A DNA stretch of 64,000 nt, taken from assembly GCA_033063855.1 (NCBI GenBank), contig CP093831.1, positions 20,026,001 through 20,090,000 of the forward strand, read 5' to 3'. Each line of letters starts with the position of its first letter. The stretch's first letter is position 1. Under the pieces are notes generated by a model. It saw nothing but the letters and a program-made list of their open reading frames with translations. It was not told the origin of the DNA and did not search any database. This document shows, in pieces, positions 23,836 to 37,262 of the stretch. The position numbers and the translations under genes were made by a program. Origin of the DNA: Smittia aterrima. Taxonomy: Eukaryota; Arthropoda; Insecta; Diptera; Chironomidae.

Positions 23836-26800
23836 ATTTCTGGGAAATCAATACAAGACTTAATTTTTATTAGGGCGAGAGAACTAATCCTGTGTCATGA
23901 TAAATTATTAAGAGCCGGTTGAAATGATTTTTATTTTATCATTTTGTTGACACTTCGCATCATGATTTCGCCTGGAGGGGAGAAAAGTGAATGGGGGACT
24001 TCGAAAGTTTTATTTTATATCCAGATGTATTCTCAAATTCGATTAGCTGATTGATTTGTAATTTTCTGAGTCTCCTGAAGGAGATTTCTAAATAAGAACT
24101 TTTAATTTAAAGCAACAACTTTTATAATAAATTCCAGTTTATTGCTCCAATTGGAATATAATTATTGCGGTTATTCGTCACTTTTGGTTTGCAGAAATTT
24201 TAGTGCTCAACGCATTAATTTGTGGGCAACTTCGTTAGGTTTTGTCTGTTAATGCTCGTAGAAAAAATTCACCCTAATTTTCCTTAAGTTAAAAGAAATG
24301 GGGGAAATTTTAATCTAATTATTTTGTTTTCGGTTCATAAATTCAAACTTTTCCCTTTCTGGATTTTTACTTAGGAAAAGTCGTAAAGCGACATCGATTT
24401 TCTTTTGAATCGACTTCATTCTAGTTTAGAAAAACGTCGTATGGCTAACTTGTTCTTTATGGAAATACTTTGATATTTCAGACAAATACCTCGCGCCCTC
24501 GAAAGCAAACATTTTGTCGTCGATTTCGGTGAATTGCTGGGAATAAACCTTTATTTATTTTGAATCTTCTTTATCAATTCTGCCTTGAAACAATATTTTA
24601 TTAGGGAAATGATTAGGCCCTTTCAGGTGAGCTCAATTCAGTAGTCCAGAAAAAATTGATTTCTTAAGAAATATACCTCGTCCAAACCTACCTTCTTACC
24701 AGCCAAAGAATAAAATCTAATGATGAAAGATAAAAGTTCGTTCGCTAGCCGGCCCACCAAATAATAACTATTCCCACTCACGTTTGCGAAAGCAATATCG
24801 TTTTAGATTATGGTTATTCTCCGAAATAAAAGAAAATGTGATTGAGATAGTGAAAAAGCAAATAATGAGCAAACAGAATAAAAGAAATGGAGATGAGAAG
24901 GTTTAATGCATCACGTAACTTCGAAAAGGTGTTTTAAACATTTTAATAGAAATGTGAGAATGAACTCTAATTCGTCACGTGACCGCTTCACTTTCTCAAT
25001 CGAGGAGGTTTCACTTAAGTGCTGCTAGCTTTCACACGAAATTTAATACGATCCATATATCAATTTCTTTCGGTTCAAATAATAAGACAGATAGCAATCA
25101 ATTTAGGAAAATTCAAGTTGAATTGGTGAAATAGGAAAATCCCTTCTCTCGTTGGGTCGTAACCATTAAATTTTTTCAAATTTTTGAAATTTTGGAAGAT
25201 TTGATTCAAACTAAAGATAAAAATTGATTTCTTTTCCTTGGACTGTCTCGCTCAACTTTTAATATAACTGAAAATTAATTTCAAATTGATTTTGCGTATT
25301 TCATATCATAGAGCTTCAAGCATTATTGCTCAAAAAAAATGAAATGAAAATTCAGCTCACATAGTAAATAAGACTTCCACTTGAACGGATGAGCAGGCAA
25401 TGTCTCGAAGGCATTCTTTTGTTACTCCCAAACGTCTTCATTAGGATGTCTATTTCTCTCGCTGGTTTGTGCAAATAAAATTTCCACTTTTTTCTTTAAA
25501 TTGAAAAGTCTGAGAAGAAATTCGAAATAAAAATTAGATTAGTTTGGCTCTTGCAGTTGTGAAACTTGTGAAGTTAAACATTAAGTTTGTCATCGAAACG
25601 TGTAGATAAATGTTTTAAACCTGAAATCCGTCCTAGCATTTAAGACAACACGTATATTATTGCATCGTCAGAACCTGAGTTGGAAATCCCATTAGTCATT
25701 GTTCAACAATTTGTAAAAGTTTTCCCGTTCTAAGCGGAAAGGTTTGGTTTCTTCAAACTAGAGAAGAAAAGGGTCGTCAGGAGATGAAGGAATTTCGAAA
25801 GGTATTTCGTTCTTTCAAGAGAAGAATTAAAACGAGGACTGTGATGTAATTTATGAAAATTTCCTTGAAGAAAAGATTTTCAACTCTTCCTGCACGAATA
25901 TTCATTCCTGTGAGTCTGAGAAAAGCTTTCAAATCCTCGAAAGGTTCCAGGTGAAGAAAAAAAATCTCAATTTATCTTCTATCCAATTTTTCCACTGGGA
26001 TTAAGGATTTTCAGATAACGAGTTTTGCAAAGTAAAAGAAGACATACAACTCGTGAAAGCAAGCAATTTTTACTTTGTTTCCGATTTCTAGCGAACTGGT
26101 ATGTTCAGAAAAATGCTTAATTCCCTGTACACTTTCTATGAACTTTGAAATTCAAATTCAAATTTGCATAATTGTTTACAAACATGCACGACTATCAGCA
26201 AAAAACAGGAACGAACACGACATTGAATGTAGATTTTTATAACAGAATTCTGATATAGAGCTGATATGAAAGCTAAACTAATATTTCTTCATATCCCTCA
26301 CAAAAATCAAGTCAAATTAAGACAATTCTTTCAATTTTTAGAATGAAATTATAACAAATATTACATCTTTTCGCGAGAATTAATGCCATTTCAATATTTC
26401 AAGATTTTTTTTGCCAAAGCTTTTAAGACGAGCGTAAAATTGAATTTTTATAAAATTAAAATTCAAGAAAATTCATCAAGCTGGATTGGGACAATTAGTG
26501 TTTTCTTTGCCTGATTTCTAGCTCTTCGTCCAAGTTTCATCTGCTCTCTCTCTCCCTTTTTTATGTTTACAATTTGAAATCCACTAGACGTCAAAAACAA
26601 TGAAGCCAAAGTGCCTCTTATTGTTGATGAAGATTAAATTTGTCGAGAGCGAATAAAGAAAACAAAGATTTTTCCATTACTGAAGGAACGAAACGGCCAT
26701 TACTTTAAGCAAACAATTGATGGATTTAGTATTGCTTCATGTTCAAATCTTCATTAAAAGTTTTTTTCGTGGATGAATAAGTTTTCATTTTTTCTGTGAT

Positions 26801-28144
26801 GCAGAAACTTGGCCTTTCTTTTTCGCATTAAGTCGAAAAGTTTTTATCATACTTGCATCAATATTCAATTACTTTTCATTTATTACGTTAAAGTTTAGTT
26901 TTCAAAGCTTTATCATGAATCGTAAAATCATGAAAATGAGTGAAATACTTCTTTTCATCGTTTATGCAACTTCAAAGTTTTTTTATACTTCATTTCAATT
27001 TGTTTTACATGAGGATGCTCTGCGATATCAAAGGATTCTCTTTGAAACTAAACACAAAGGCAAATGTTGAAGACTATTCAAACATTTAAAATAAGCTTGC
27101 AATGTCGATGCGTTTTGTTTGCATTTGCATGAAATGGGTATCTGCAAAAAATCTAAAAGATTCAAGTCTAAGATTTTCATAAGAGATCACCAGTTTTATA
27201 AGCATTTAACTATTTTATGTGTTCACCAACATGCACTGAATGGACAAAGATTTCTTTCAAAGATCAAAATAAAATAACTCTTATTTTAACTTCAATTATT
27301 TCTTTAAGTTTTGGTGAATGCTTTGAAATTTGAAATGATTAAGAATGAGTTTTAGTTCATCTTCTCGATAGAGACTAACAAATAATAAACGAACAACTCT
27401 CCATCACAAATTGATTTCGACATACGCAAAGTCTCGCCGTCTCACCCTCAAATCTAATACATCTCGTTTCAATTTTCTTCTTCTATGCTTCTTGAAACAA
27501 TTCAATTTGCACCCCTTTTGTTCTGAATACATCTCGTAAACCATTATTTGATTTCCATGTTTCGTGAAGTTTTTTTTCTCGTTTCTGCTGCAAACCAATG
27601 ACATGCAGAAAAATAATGAATTTTCTATTTGAGAAAAGTTTAATTGGCAACTTCCTTCTGATTGAAAGTTTCTGTTTTATGACTACACACATTTTAATGA
27701 CTAGCTAGAAAAGGTCTTTGTGCCAATTAAATACTTACTATGACTGCGATGAAAGATGAACTAGTCATGACGTATCAATTTTAAACAAAAAAAAAATTGA
27801 AATAGGACTTTAATGAAACATGTAACTTGAGAGTTTAATAAAACGATGAATCGTTGCATTCATTTATTGTTTTGAGTTTACAGAAAATCTAACGATGTTT
27901 TACTACAATGAGGGCGTTTCTTAATGAGCTTCTTTTTCTGCTGGTGCTACATAGTCGGCCAGCGAAAAATCTTTTATTTGATATGAAATTTATTATTGCT
28001 TTAGACATTTTTAGTTTCTAACGAAGAATCTTTTAACTTTTAACTTTTTTAACTTATTCTTGTTTTAAATGAGAAACCACAAAATTCGAATTGATTGTTT
28101 GTTGCAAGCCAAAAGATTGAGCGAAAGAATTTCCAGAGGATTTC
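23836..28144. other. Gene-free stretch
   Basis: AT-rich sequence without a supported coding region, RNA gene or clear repeat. Short open frames near 27400-27690 and elsewhere have no motif or splice context. Confidence 0.55.
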
Positions 28145-28160
28145 CTCTCTCTCTCTCTCA
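28145..28160. repeat. (CT)n microsatellite
   Basis: An uninterrupted CT dinucleotide run (CCTCTCTCTCTCTCT) just outside the inverted-repeat element that starts near 28170. Confidence 0.8.
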
Positions 28161-28169
28161 CTCTTGTTT

Positions 28170-28450
28170 GTCAACAACATAAACAATTCTTTCGATTGTG
28201 CAAAGGCTTCAAGAGAGTAGCAAACAACGGCAACGATGTAAACGTGATTTATGAGTGATTTTATTCATTTGATGTTTTCTTCCTTTGCTTTTCCTTTTCC
28301 GGGGGGAGTTCGAAACGTGGAGGTTTGGCAGCGACAAAATTTGAAGAGGAAATGAATAAATTTCAAACCTCACGAGACTCATTCGCTCCCACCCCCTTTA
28401 TTCTTCTTCTCCACCAAGAAACCATTTTTCTTCGGTTACTATCAGTTGAG
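28170..28450. repeat. Inverted-repeat element, left copy (partner at 37000-37262)
   Basis: About 280 bp aligns with the reverse complement of 37000-37262 at about 83 percent by eye, including GTAAACGTGATTTATGAG, TTTTATTCATTTGAT, TTCGAAACGTGGA and TTCTTCTCCACCAAGAAACC. It starts about 380 bp past the stop codon of DBH-like copy 2. The core motif also occurs in both large inverted-repeat arms near 9430 and 42170. Confidence 0.8.
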
Positions 28451-28654
28451 TTTATTCGAGATTGTGTGAGAAGTTCTCGCGGAGTAATATGAGGAGCAAA
28501 GCTGTCAGAGTTCGCTATAGATTGAAAATGTTCTGGTGTAAGAACTGTGGCAAGAATTTATTTTGTTTCGTGTAGTTGAAACTACTCAAAAGTATTTGCT
28601 GAAAGTAATAAATTTCTTCTTGAAACAATTCCAAGTTTTAAAATCTAAAGCGTC

Positions 28655-28676
28655 TTTATTGCTACAATTTTTTATT
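28655..28676 (-). promoter_or_regulatory. Poly(A) signals for DBH-like copy 2
   Basis: Two AATAAA hexamers on the minus strand (28676-28671 and 28660-28655) lie about 155-170 bases past the stop codon at 28829, a normal distance for an insect 3' UTR. Confidence 0.55.
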
Positions 28677-28828
28677 GTACATATTCAGCCCTACTAATTA
28701 TAATATCACAACAGCTTTATCACAATTTTATATAAAAATCTGTTTTTAAAGAGAATCGTCAGGAATCAGTTCATCGTGAAATGTGTTCGCTTGATTGTTT
28801 TGCCGCATGCTAATTTCAATAGACTTTT

Positions 28829-31800
28829 TTAGAAACGTCTGTTCAAAAATGGAGAAAGTCCTATTGACACTAAAATTAGAAAGGACCAGACGTTGACACG
28901 TTCTGAACTGTTTGATAAGCTTAAGATGCTTAGTTCTGAGCTTCTAAGAACTTTACTTCTCACTTGTTGGACATTGCTTAAGGTGTTTTCGTTTTCCAAT
29001 TGCAATTGCTTATGAAAACTTTCACAGAACGTTGTAAGTGGTTTAAACGGCTGCTTGATGGAGACTGGATTTTCCTCGATGATCTGTTGAAAATAAAACA
29101 AATCCATCATTTCAGGTTCAATTCAATCTTTAATGAAATGTTTACCTTTCGTTCAAGTCCTGAACAAACTACATCAATTGGCGAAGTCTTGCTGACTCTC
29201 TCGAAGTGATCCAATTGTTGTTTCCAATCGTAAGATTTCAAATGCTCCTCGAGCGTTTTGCCAGCGTATTTTACTGGTAATTCAATTGCGAACGGTGGAG
29301 AGTTTTGTAATTTGTCAATATTCAGTGACTTTAGGAAATAATTGGTCTTTGGCTTTGATTGACACGATGTGAGTTGCTCCTGACGCGGATAATAAACTAA
29401 CATTGCACGACAAACTTCCTGCTGAGCTTCGAAGCCGCCGAGAGTCAACTTTGTTTTGTCATAGCTGTTGTAAGAACACTCTACCATCAAGTCATCGCCC
29501 GGGAGGACTTTAACAGTCTCAGCGAGAACTCGATACTCGAGATAATTTGAATCTAGACTGTGGTCTTGTGCAATCGGATTAAGTTCAGCGCCGTTTCTCA
29601 CAAGTCCAACTTTTATTGATTTTCCCATCTCGTGAGTTTGCATTTGTATTCCAACGATGTTGATTCCGTCGGAAGAAAATGCTCCGCTGTTACATTTGCC
29701 AGTGCAATATCCAATCGATGTCACTTTCCTGAAGCCTGGCGGAATTATGTGAGTCCAAACGGGCTGAATTCCAATCGATAACAAGCCCGCATCGTGTTTT
29801 CTTTTGACTGATGAGATGTAAAATTGGATGCCTGAACTGTCAGCGATGTTCGTTATTGGTTTGAAAGTCTCGTAATGAACTTCGAGAAAGTATAGACTTG
29901 CAATATTGCTGTCGATTGGATAGCCAACATCATCAGGGTAAACAAATCCTTGTGAACCTCTCGACCATGTTGCCACGATGCTCGAGCATTGAAACTTCTG
30001 CTGGTGGGAACATGCTTCGGAGTCATCGTCAACGAAGTTTGTTTGATGTTTGTTTTTACATTCATAGACTGTCATGTGAATGATGTAGTTCTGTGCCATC
30101 AAAGGCTCAAAGATAGGCTTGAAAGCTACGATGTGGCCACGTTTGTTTGACTTTAGTTGAGTAACACTACAAGCTCTCGTATTGTTAGACAATAAAGCTT
30201 TCTGGAATCGTACATCGAATGTCTCAATCCTTTCATCATTTTTCTTCTCGAGCCTCTTAAACTTTGACCTTTGAAGGAGTAACAACGACTTTATTGGTTT
30301 TAAAGCCAGTTCGGGATCGGGTAAACTTTCATGGTGAAGTGAGCCTCTTTTCGGCTTATCATGGTGATACATGTAAACGATTTTCATTGTATCATTCTGT
30401 GAAAAAGCAATCAAAAAGTTTCCTTGAGATTTATGTTCGAGAAAATTTACATAAAATAGGAACAGGATGAACGTTAGGTTTGATTTATTGTCGATTTTAT
30501 GGTTCTGAAATGGATATTTCCTTCGGTTTTCACGATTTGGTCAAAGGCTTCAAGAGAAAATGTATTTCGAAAGGGTCGGAATAATTTGTTTGCGGTTTCT
30601 GTGCCACTTGCAAGGAAGAGTTAGATCACATGAACTCACCGTAACAGGAACGTCGTATTTCTCATCACAAGTATTCAGTCTCCTTCGGAATCTAATGACA
30701 GTGTGAGTTTTGTTTTCGTGGCCAGACAAGAGAACATAATCTTGTGAGTGATCGAGCACCGGCTCTCCGTTGTTGCTATGGACGGGAATGTGTCTGTCCT
30801 GAAATAAACAAAATGGTAGAATTCATTATTGTTTGAATTTGCATAAGAAGAATAATGAAAGTGATAATTTGAACTTCTATTGTTGGCTCGAAGCGTCCTT
30901 TGTGTTGTTATTTTAATTTTTCCCATTTTCATTATTCGTGTTACTTGTAATCACCGAAATGCATTTGCTCCCCAGCACGAGGTTCATGCAAACGCAAATT
31001 GAGCCATCTGGTTCATTGGTCTCCAATTCATATCTGCATGTTCATAAATATAAATCGAGAAAATAAAATCGTCATAAAAACGCAATCAAAACATTATTAT
31101 TTGGTCAACCCTTTCGTCGGTTACAAATATTTCTGCAGCGGAAAAATATGTTGCGTGTGGTGAATAAACCGCAATAACTCATTGGACTTTTCAACGAAAC
31201 ACAAAACATGCCATAAATTTCCACTGCTTACGGAAACAGAAATTAATTTGACCGACTCCTAAAAAGGTTTTGTTGACGGCTGCAGAAGATAATTTTCAAG
31301 AAGAACTCGATTTAATTTTTATTTTGTCATATCAGCAAGTTCAACGATTGCTATTCTCGATCTTATAATCGATCGATGAAATACGCAGTTTCAACGTAGA
31401 CAGAAAGGAATCAGAAGACCTGATTTGGGTCAAATGTCAAGATCAAATCGATATGCTTGGAATTAGAGTGTCATATAGAGGCACAACTATCATCTTCCTT
31501 AAATATCCACTTGATTTATTACTCATTTTAGAAACATTAGCGTGTCAATCGTTCTTCTACTTTGGGAATTACTTTTCTGTTAAAGCAGTGAATATTTCAT
31601 TTCATAATGAATGAATTACCTTCGAGTATGATGGCATTAACATCCATTAAATCCTCAAATAGAACAGATTATTTTTAAAAGTTTTGTGAGAATCTGAACA
31701 TTTGTGGAACATTTGGTAATGCAAAAGTCGGATGAACAAGCTCAAAACGAAATTCGGAAGAAGTTTCAAAAGTCTTGCGTCGCAGAAAGAAATTATCTCT

Positions 31801-32578
31801 TACGAGCGATTCTCCTTTTATTTCGGTTTATCTGCGGGTTTTGGTGTCTTCGAATTACTTCGCCCTTTGTTTGTTTGCGGTTCTTTTGAGACAGAATTAC
31901 TTGAAATTACTTTCATTGTCTTACAACCATTGTCCAATATTTGACAGTATGAGAGACGAAAAAGCAATTTGTAAAATGCAGTTGGGAAGCTATTTAACTT
32001 GTCACGATAAGTTTTTATCGAGACATGGGAGACTCTAAGCAAAAATCCTCAAAAATATTAGACATTCCGCTTGGATAAGCTCAAAATCTGCTTCATAACT
32101 CGATAAATCGATTCAACCATAGAAGATTTTCGTAACTCTTTCAACCCTAGTTCGGGTGTTGCCAGATTGTCTTGGCTTTCGGCCAACTTGTCATAGTTTT
32201 TCCTTGTCATTTGTTCCGATTTCATTTATCATAAATTTTTACTATCCGCTTTAGCCTTCATAAGTTCCAAACTTGTGAAAATAGAAAAAAAATAAAAGTT
32301 GTGAAACTCACTTGAAAGAACGTGTGCTTATCGATCCATCCGACGACCATGTCTGCTCCGTAGATGTTTTCGCTTCTTGCGAATCCAAAGCCGATGTATC
32401 CATGTGTTTGCACCTGTAGTTCGATGATGATATCAGGCCCCTGGATTCTCCAAAGGAGTCGAAATTTCTCGTCTAAATCGACCATATGTTCTAAATCAAC
32501 ACTGCGATCGTTCTCGTTCGGCATACATTTACCCGCAGAGAGTGTAAGGAGCAGTAGAAGAGTCTTATATGTCATCAT
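28829..32578 (-). CDS. DBH-like monooxygenase (MOXD1 family), copy 2, likely pseudoenzyme
   Basis: Four coding exons: 32578-32312, 30798-30640, 30396-29146 and 29083-28829, giving 643 residues in the same architecture as copy 1: signal peptide (about 1-18), DOMON domain, two copper monooxygenase domains and a hydrophobic tail (VWSFLILVSIGLSPF). I start at MMTYKTLLLLL because a TTTTCATTGCAG acceptor at 32594 separates it from the upstream in-frame ATG at 32599. The same ligands are absent (I248-H249, Q395-T-H397, V470). Exons 1, 2 and 4 and the edges of exon 3 differ clearly from copy 1, while bases 29231-30182 are nearly identical to it. Both genes point the same way, which fits an old tandem duplication with later gene conversion. 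Confidence 0.9.
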
Positions 32579-32593
32579 TTCGCTTAGTATCTC

Positions 32594-33874
32594 CTGCAAT
32601 GAAAAATAATTACATGATCATTATTTTGAATTATGGCTATAAAGATTCGGAAGTCAAGGGAAGAAGATTCATTATCAAAGTTAATGATTTATTTGCGAAA
32701 AAAAACATCGTTATCATAACTTCTTGTTGACGTCATTATTAAAATTGAGTTGAAGTTTATTTTCGTTCGCTTTTGATCTCAGAACATAAAACTTTGATCT
32801 AATTTGTAGTAGGAACAATTGCAAGATTAATTCTTGTTTTCACGTAGTTTTAAATTCCGATGGATAGAAATTTTAGTAGCAACCAAAAATTTTGATATTT
32901 CGTCTCAATATTTTATGATTTTTTTCCCCGAAAACAAAACTTTCATCATTATTTTGATGTTGTTGTAAAAGACTTTCAACGAAAAACTTTTTTATCGACA
33001 CTCATTTCTCAAATTTCTCATCAAAACTTTCCTCTCCTCTCTTGACAGTTAACATCAATAATATCAAAGTTGTTATATGCCATGGGTGTAACTTACAGCT
33101 AGTCGAGGGTGCTTGACAGAAAACAGAAAGGTTCATGATATCGAAGTTGACAAAACTTGGAGCGACGAAAAGAACAAAAGCCCGTAATAAAACTCATGAA
33201 ATATTTGATAACATTTAGGTTGAACTTCTTTTCATTTCCCTTCCATTGAACAATTTCGCACGAACAAAAGAGAAAGCGTTTTGCAAGAAATAAAAGGAAA
33301 AGTGCGTAGCCGGAGAAGAGTCGAGTCATATGAGGTAGTAATAATATCGCAAATTTATTGCTCGCATTGTATTAGTTCAACCATTAACCTGCTAACGTCA
33401 GGAAGAGAAAAACCTTTATAAATCCACCTGATCCCTTGTTTCCCTCTTCGCTTCATTTTGGCAAGAGAGTGCGAACTCTGTGTTTAATAGAAGAAAACTT
33501 TAATAAGCAGCAGGATCAAGACATAAAATAGTTTCATTCAAAATGAGAACAGTTCATTTCGGTCAATTTTTGTTGAGGAATCGAATGGGAAGGATACATG
33601 AGAGCGAGTAATTATTTCTGCCTGCAGGCGTAAGATAATCTCAAAAACTCTTTTGTAAATGTTTGCTCAATCGAGTTTCTTAAGAATTTTAGGTTTTGAG
33701 AAAAATATTTCTAACACCTTTACGGCATTCTGGCTGAACGAACAAATCTCTTTGAATATTTCCAGTGTTTGATGAATAAATTAGATCTTTGCTTGAGCCT
33801 TTCAGGTAGAGAAGTTTATATTTAAATTTAATAAAGTCCCAACATTTTCACGGTCAAGTGGAATCGGTTTCATT
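32594..33874. other. Upstream region of DBH-like copy 2, no gene seen
   Basis: It should contain the promoter and a 5' non-coding exon of the second DBH-like gene, neither of which I can place. A 76-codon minus-strand frame at 33099-33329 has no recognisable motif and I do not call it. Confidence 0.5.
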
Positions 33875-34732
33875 TTTGTTTTAATTATTGTTTACTTTTC
33901 TTTATTCGATGGACTCTCGTGTTTGATTTTCACACTTTTGGAAATCTTTTCATCTTTGGAAAATATTGAAACAGACTTAAATATCCAAGTAGGAAGGTCG
34001 AGAATCAATTTAGTTGCAACAAGTTGTCGAGGGACAGTTTTCTTCTTCACGGAATCATTTACAAAAACTTTTAATGTCTTTTTGATTGATCTCAATACCC
34101 AAGTGACAAAATTAGTCCGATTGAAATGCCCACATCCGGACATGCATTCGTTTGCCTCTGCCGAATGATAATGATTAGACACAATTTTCATGATTCGTTC
34201 AATGATGTAGTGAACCACAAACACATGTTAAACAATTTGTAATAAAAGCGGTCAGCAGACACAATCATTAACGACTCAATTTTGTTCGTGCCCTCTCTTC
34301 GAACCATGTGGGCTAGTTCATTGAGTCATCAATGTACAAATTCTCTCTTATCTTCCTCCTCGTTTACTTTTAATTAATTATTTATGTTGATGCGTTTGCA
34401 AACAAATAAATTTCAATTAAGGCTCGAAATGGTTGACATACCTTTAAAGTTTTAGCTCCTTTCAAACCAAAAGCAATGAAAAGTAATAAACATTTAGGCG
34501 GTCTAGAAATAGGGGCAGTTAAGCAGCTAATATCTTTTTCGACCACCGTGAGTGACTTGCATGGCTTTATTTATTTTGTGTGTTGAGAAATATTTTGTTT
34601 GCGGCCTTGAGTGCAAAGAAGAACTGAAAAAAGTTAATTATGATATCGTCTACTGACGACTTTAATGACCATCCCTTTAGGCGCCCTATTATTATCATTT
34701 TGTTCCTGTCTACCGTTCACCGCCTTCCGTCT
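33875..34732. repeat. Left arm of an 0.8-kb inverted repeat (partner at 35741-36540)
   Basis: Reverse complement of 35741-36540, with an estimated 93 percent identity outside indels; the right arm lacks about 25-50 bp around 36415. A minus-strand frame (34224-33892, MFVVHYIIERIMKIVSNHYH...) is shared with the right arm but is broken there, so I treat it as chance. The arms enclose about 1 kb of unrelated DNA. Confidence 0.9.
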
Positions 34733-35740
34733 CAGGCCACACACCTGATGTTGATTGACAATTATATTGTAAGAATTTTTGTGAGATCATTTGATTTTTG
34801 ATGTTGCCGTAAATTAACAGTTTTAACAATTCTTTATGAGAAAACCAAAAATGCTGATCCTTAAAATGGAATGTCTTAATTACGAAATAATATTTAGTTT
34901 TATTGTTTATTTTGTTTTTAACTAACTTTATGTGACTCACAAAACTTATAGACAAACAAAAACATTTTTAATCGATTTTATATTTTCTACTCTCACTGAA
35001 GTTTTTTTTGCCTTGAGCATTTCAAATTCGCTAGTTTGTCAATGGAGATTTATTTTTGCAGAATATCTTTGCCTCGAGGCTTATGTTCCATTGCATTCAG
35101 TTTCGTTTGATTTTCAGGCAATTTAGAAGTTACGAATCAATGTTTGTCGATGCCAATCGCACAAACCCTTTTTAGGTTCAATGAAAGGTAGTTCAGGAAA
35201 TCCTTACCTTTCAATATTCTTTTTTCAAGTAATCCAAAATTTTATTGCTTTCACTAATTTTATTAACATAAGATCGCACATAAACTTCATTTGATGTTTT
35301 TATTTTATGTTATTTCTTTTCAGTGAAAAGTTCTCCAATAACGAAATGAAAATTTCATCGAACGCGTCCGAGTTGTTTGAAATCTCACAATGAACTAACG
35401 TGAGTTGAAATATTTTTCGTTTGATCCAGTAAACGCAGAAAATGAGAGAGATCCGAGAACGTACGTTTTACGGAAAGAAATTTGTGAATGGAAGAGGCGC
35501 GTAGCCATTGCAGTCATGACGTAGACTAAAATTCTCTTAAAAGGAGCTGTTTGCATTCTCATCACTCTAAAAGAAGAAAAAAACTTTTTTAGAAACATTT
35601 CAACATCATTTTGTAGAAATTATTCTGAAAAAATTGCCTTAAATCAATTGAATTGAAAGTTTGACCTTTGACTTCTCCTTGTATTTTTTTAAAAAAATAC
35701 TTGAAATAAAATAGTCATCAAGTTTGTGTGTTGCCTATCT
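34733..35740. other. Spacer of the 0.8-kb inverted repeat, no gene seen
   Basis: Only short frames and no termini of a known element family. I found no transposase. Confidence 0.6.
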
Positions 35741-36540
35741 AAAACGGAAAGCGGTGAACGGTAGACAGGAACAAAATGATAATAATAGGGCGCTTAAAGG
35801 GATGGTCATTAAAGTCTTCAGTAGACGATATCATAATTAACTTTTTTTCAGTTCTTCTTTGCACTCAAGGCTGCAAACAAAATATTTCTCAACACACAAA
35901 ATAAATAAAGCCATGCAAGTCACTCATGGTGGTCGAAAAAGATATTAGCTGCTTAACTGCCCCTATTTCTGATCGCCTAAATGTTTATTACTTTTCATCG
36001 TTTGAGGTTTGAAAGAAGCTAAAACTTTAAAGGTATGTCGACCATTTCGAGCCCTAATTAAAATTTATTTCTTTGCAATCGCATCAACATAAATAATTAA
36101 TTAAAAGTAAACGAGGAGGAAGATAAGAGAGAATTTGTACATTGATGACTCAATGAACTAGCCCACATGGTTCGAAGAGAGGGCACGAACAAAATTGAGT
36201 CGTTAATGATTGTGTCTGCTGACCGATTTTATTACAAATTGTTTAACATGTGTTTGTGGTTCACTACATCATTGAACGAATCATGAAAATTGTGTCTAAT
36301 CATTATCATTCGGCAAAGGCAAACGAATGCATGTCCGGATGTGGGCATTTCAATCAGACTAATTTTGTCACTTGGGTATTGAGATCAATCAAAAAGACAT
36401 TAAAAGTTTTTGTCGTGAAGACAAGTTGTGGCAACTAAATTTCAATTTTTTATAAGGATGAAAGAATTTCCAAAAGTGTGAAAATCAAACACGAGAGTCG
36501 GTGGAAGAAAGGAAAGGAAACAATAATTAAAACTAAAATG
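35741..36540. repeat. Right arm of the 0.8-kb inverted repeat
   Basis: Inverted counterpart of 33875-34732. Shared landmarks include GCGGTGAACGGTAGACAGGA at the inner end and AAAATCAAACACGAGAGTC near the outer end. No clear target duplication flanks the pair. Confidence 0.9.
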
Positions 36541-36999
36541 TGAACTTCTCAAATACCTGAGTAAAAAAAATATCTTAATTGAATTTAAAATTATTTAAAT
36601 TCGGCATCCAAAAATTAGTTTTAGTTTTATTCAAATATCTCGTTCAAAATAAAATATTTTTATCAATTTCATCAATAAACAGTTGATAAAGAACAGTTTT
36701 TTTTATCTCCTTTGAGTTTATGATGGACGCTGTTTTCGACGTTTACGAAATATTTTTCATGAAATTTCTCAAGATGTTTACATTCTCACTCTGACAGAAT
36801 TTTTTTTAGCAACGTAAATTTAATGACCCTTTCCCTGTTTTAAAATCTCTCACTTGAACTGCTTTCCTCATTATTCAAATCCTTACAACTTTCATTTAGG
36901 CACGTCACCGTTTTAAAACCAGTGAAACGTGAATCCCTCAATTTTCAAAATTGTGAAATCTCTTTTACTTTTCAAATCTCACCTAAAGTCAGCTGATAG

Positions 37000-37262
37000 T
37001 TCAGCAATGAAAAATGGTTTCTTGGTGGAGAAGAAGATTAAAAAGGGTTTGAGGAGCGAATGAGTCTCGAGTGATTTGAAATTTATTCATTTCCTTTTCA
37101 AATTTCGTTGAAGCCAAACTTCCACGTTTCGAAGCTCCCCCGGAAAGGGAAAAGCAAGCGAAGAAGAACATATCAAATGAATAAAATCTCTCATAAATCA
37201 CGTTTACAATGTTGCCGTTGTGTGCTTCTCTCACAACTTTGGCACAATCGAAAAAAAAAATT
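37000..37262. repeat. Inverted-repeat element, right copy (partner at 28170-28450)
   Basis: Reverse complement of the element at 28170-28450. It lies about 1.2 kb past the stop of the first Mth-like receptor gene and contains the same conserved core, here as TCATAAATCACGTTTAC. The open frames through it (110 and 90 codons) are not conserved with the partner copy. Confidence 0.8.

Noticed and set aside
33892..34224. 110-codon frame starting MFVVHYIIERIMK, also seen at 36250
   Set aside because: It is shared only because the two sites are inverted-repeat arms; the right-arm version is broken after about 55 codons and there is no known motif.
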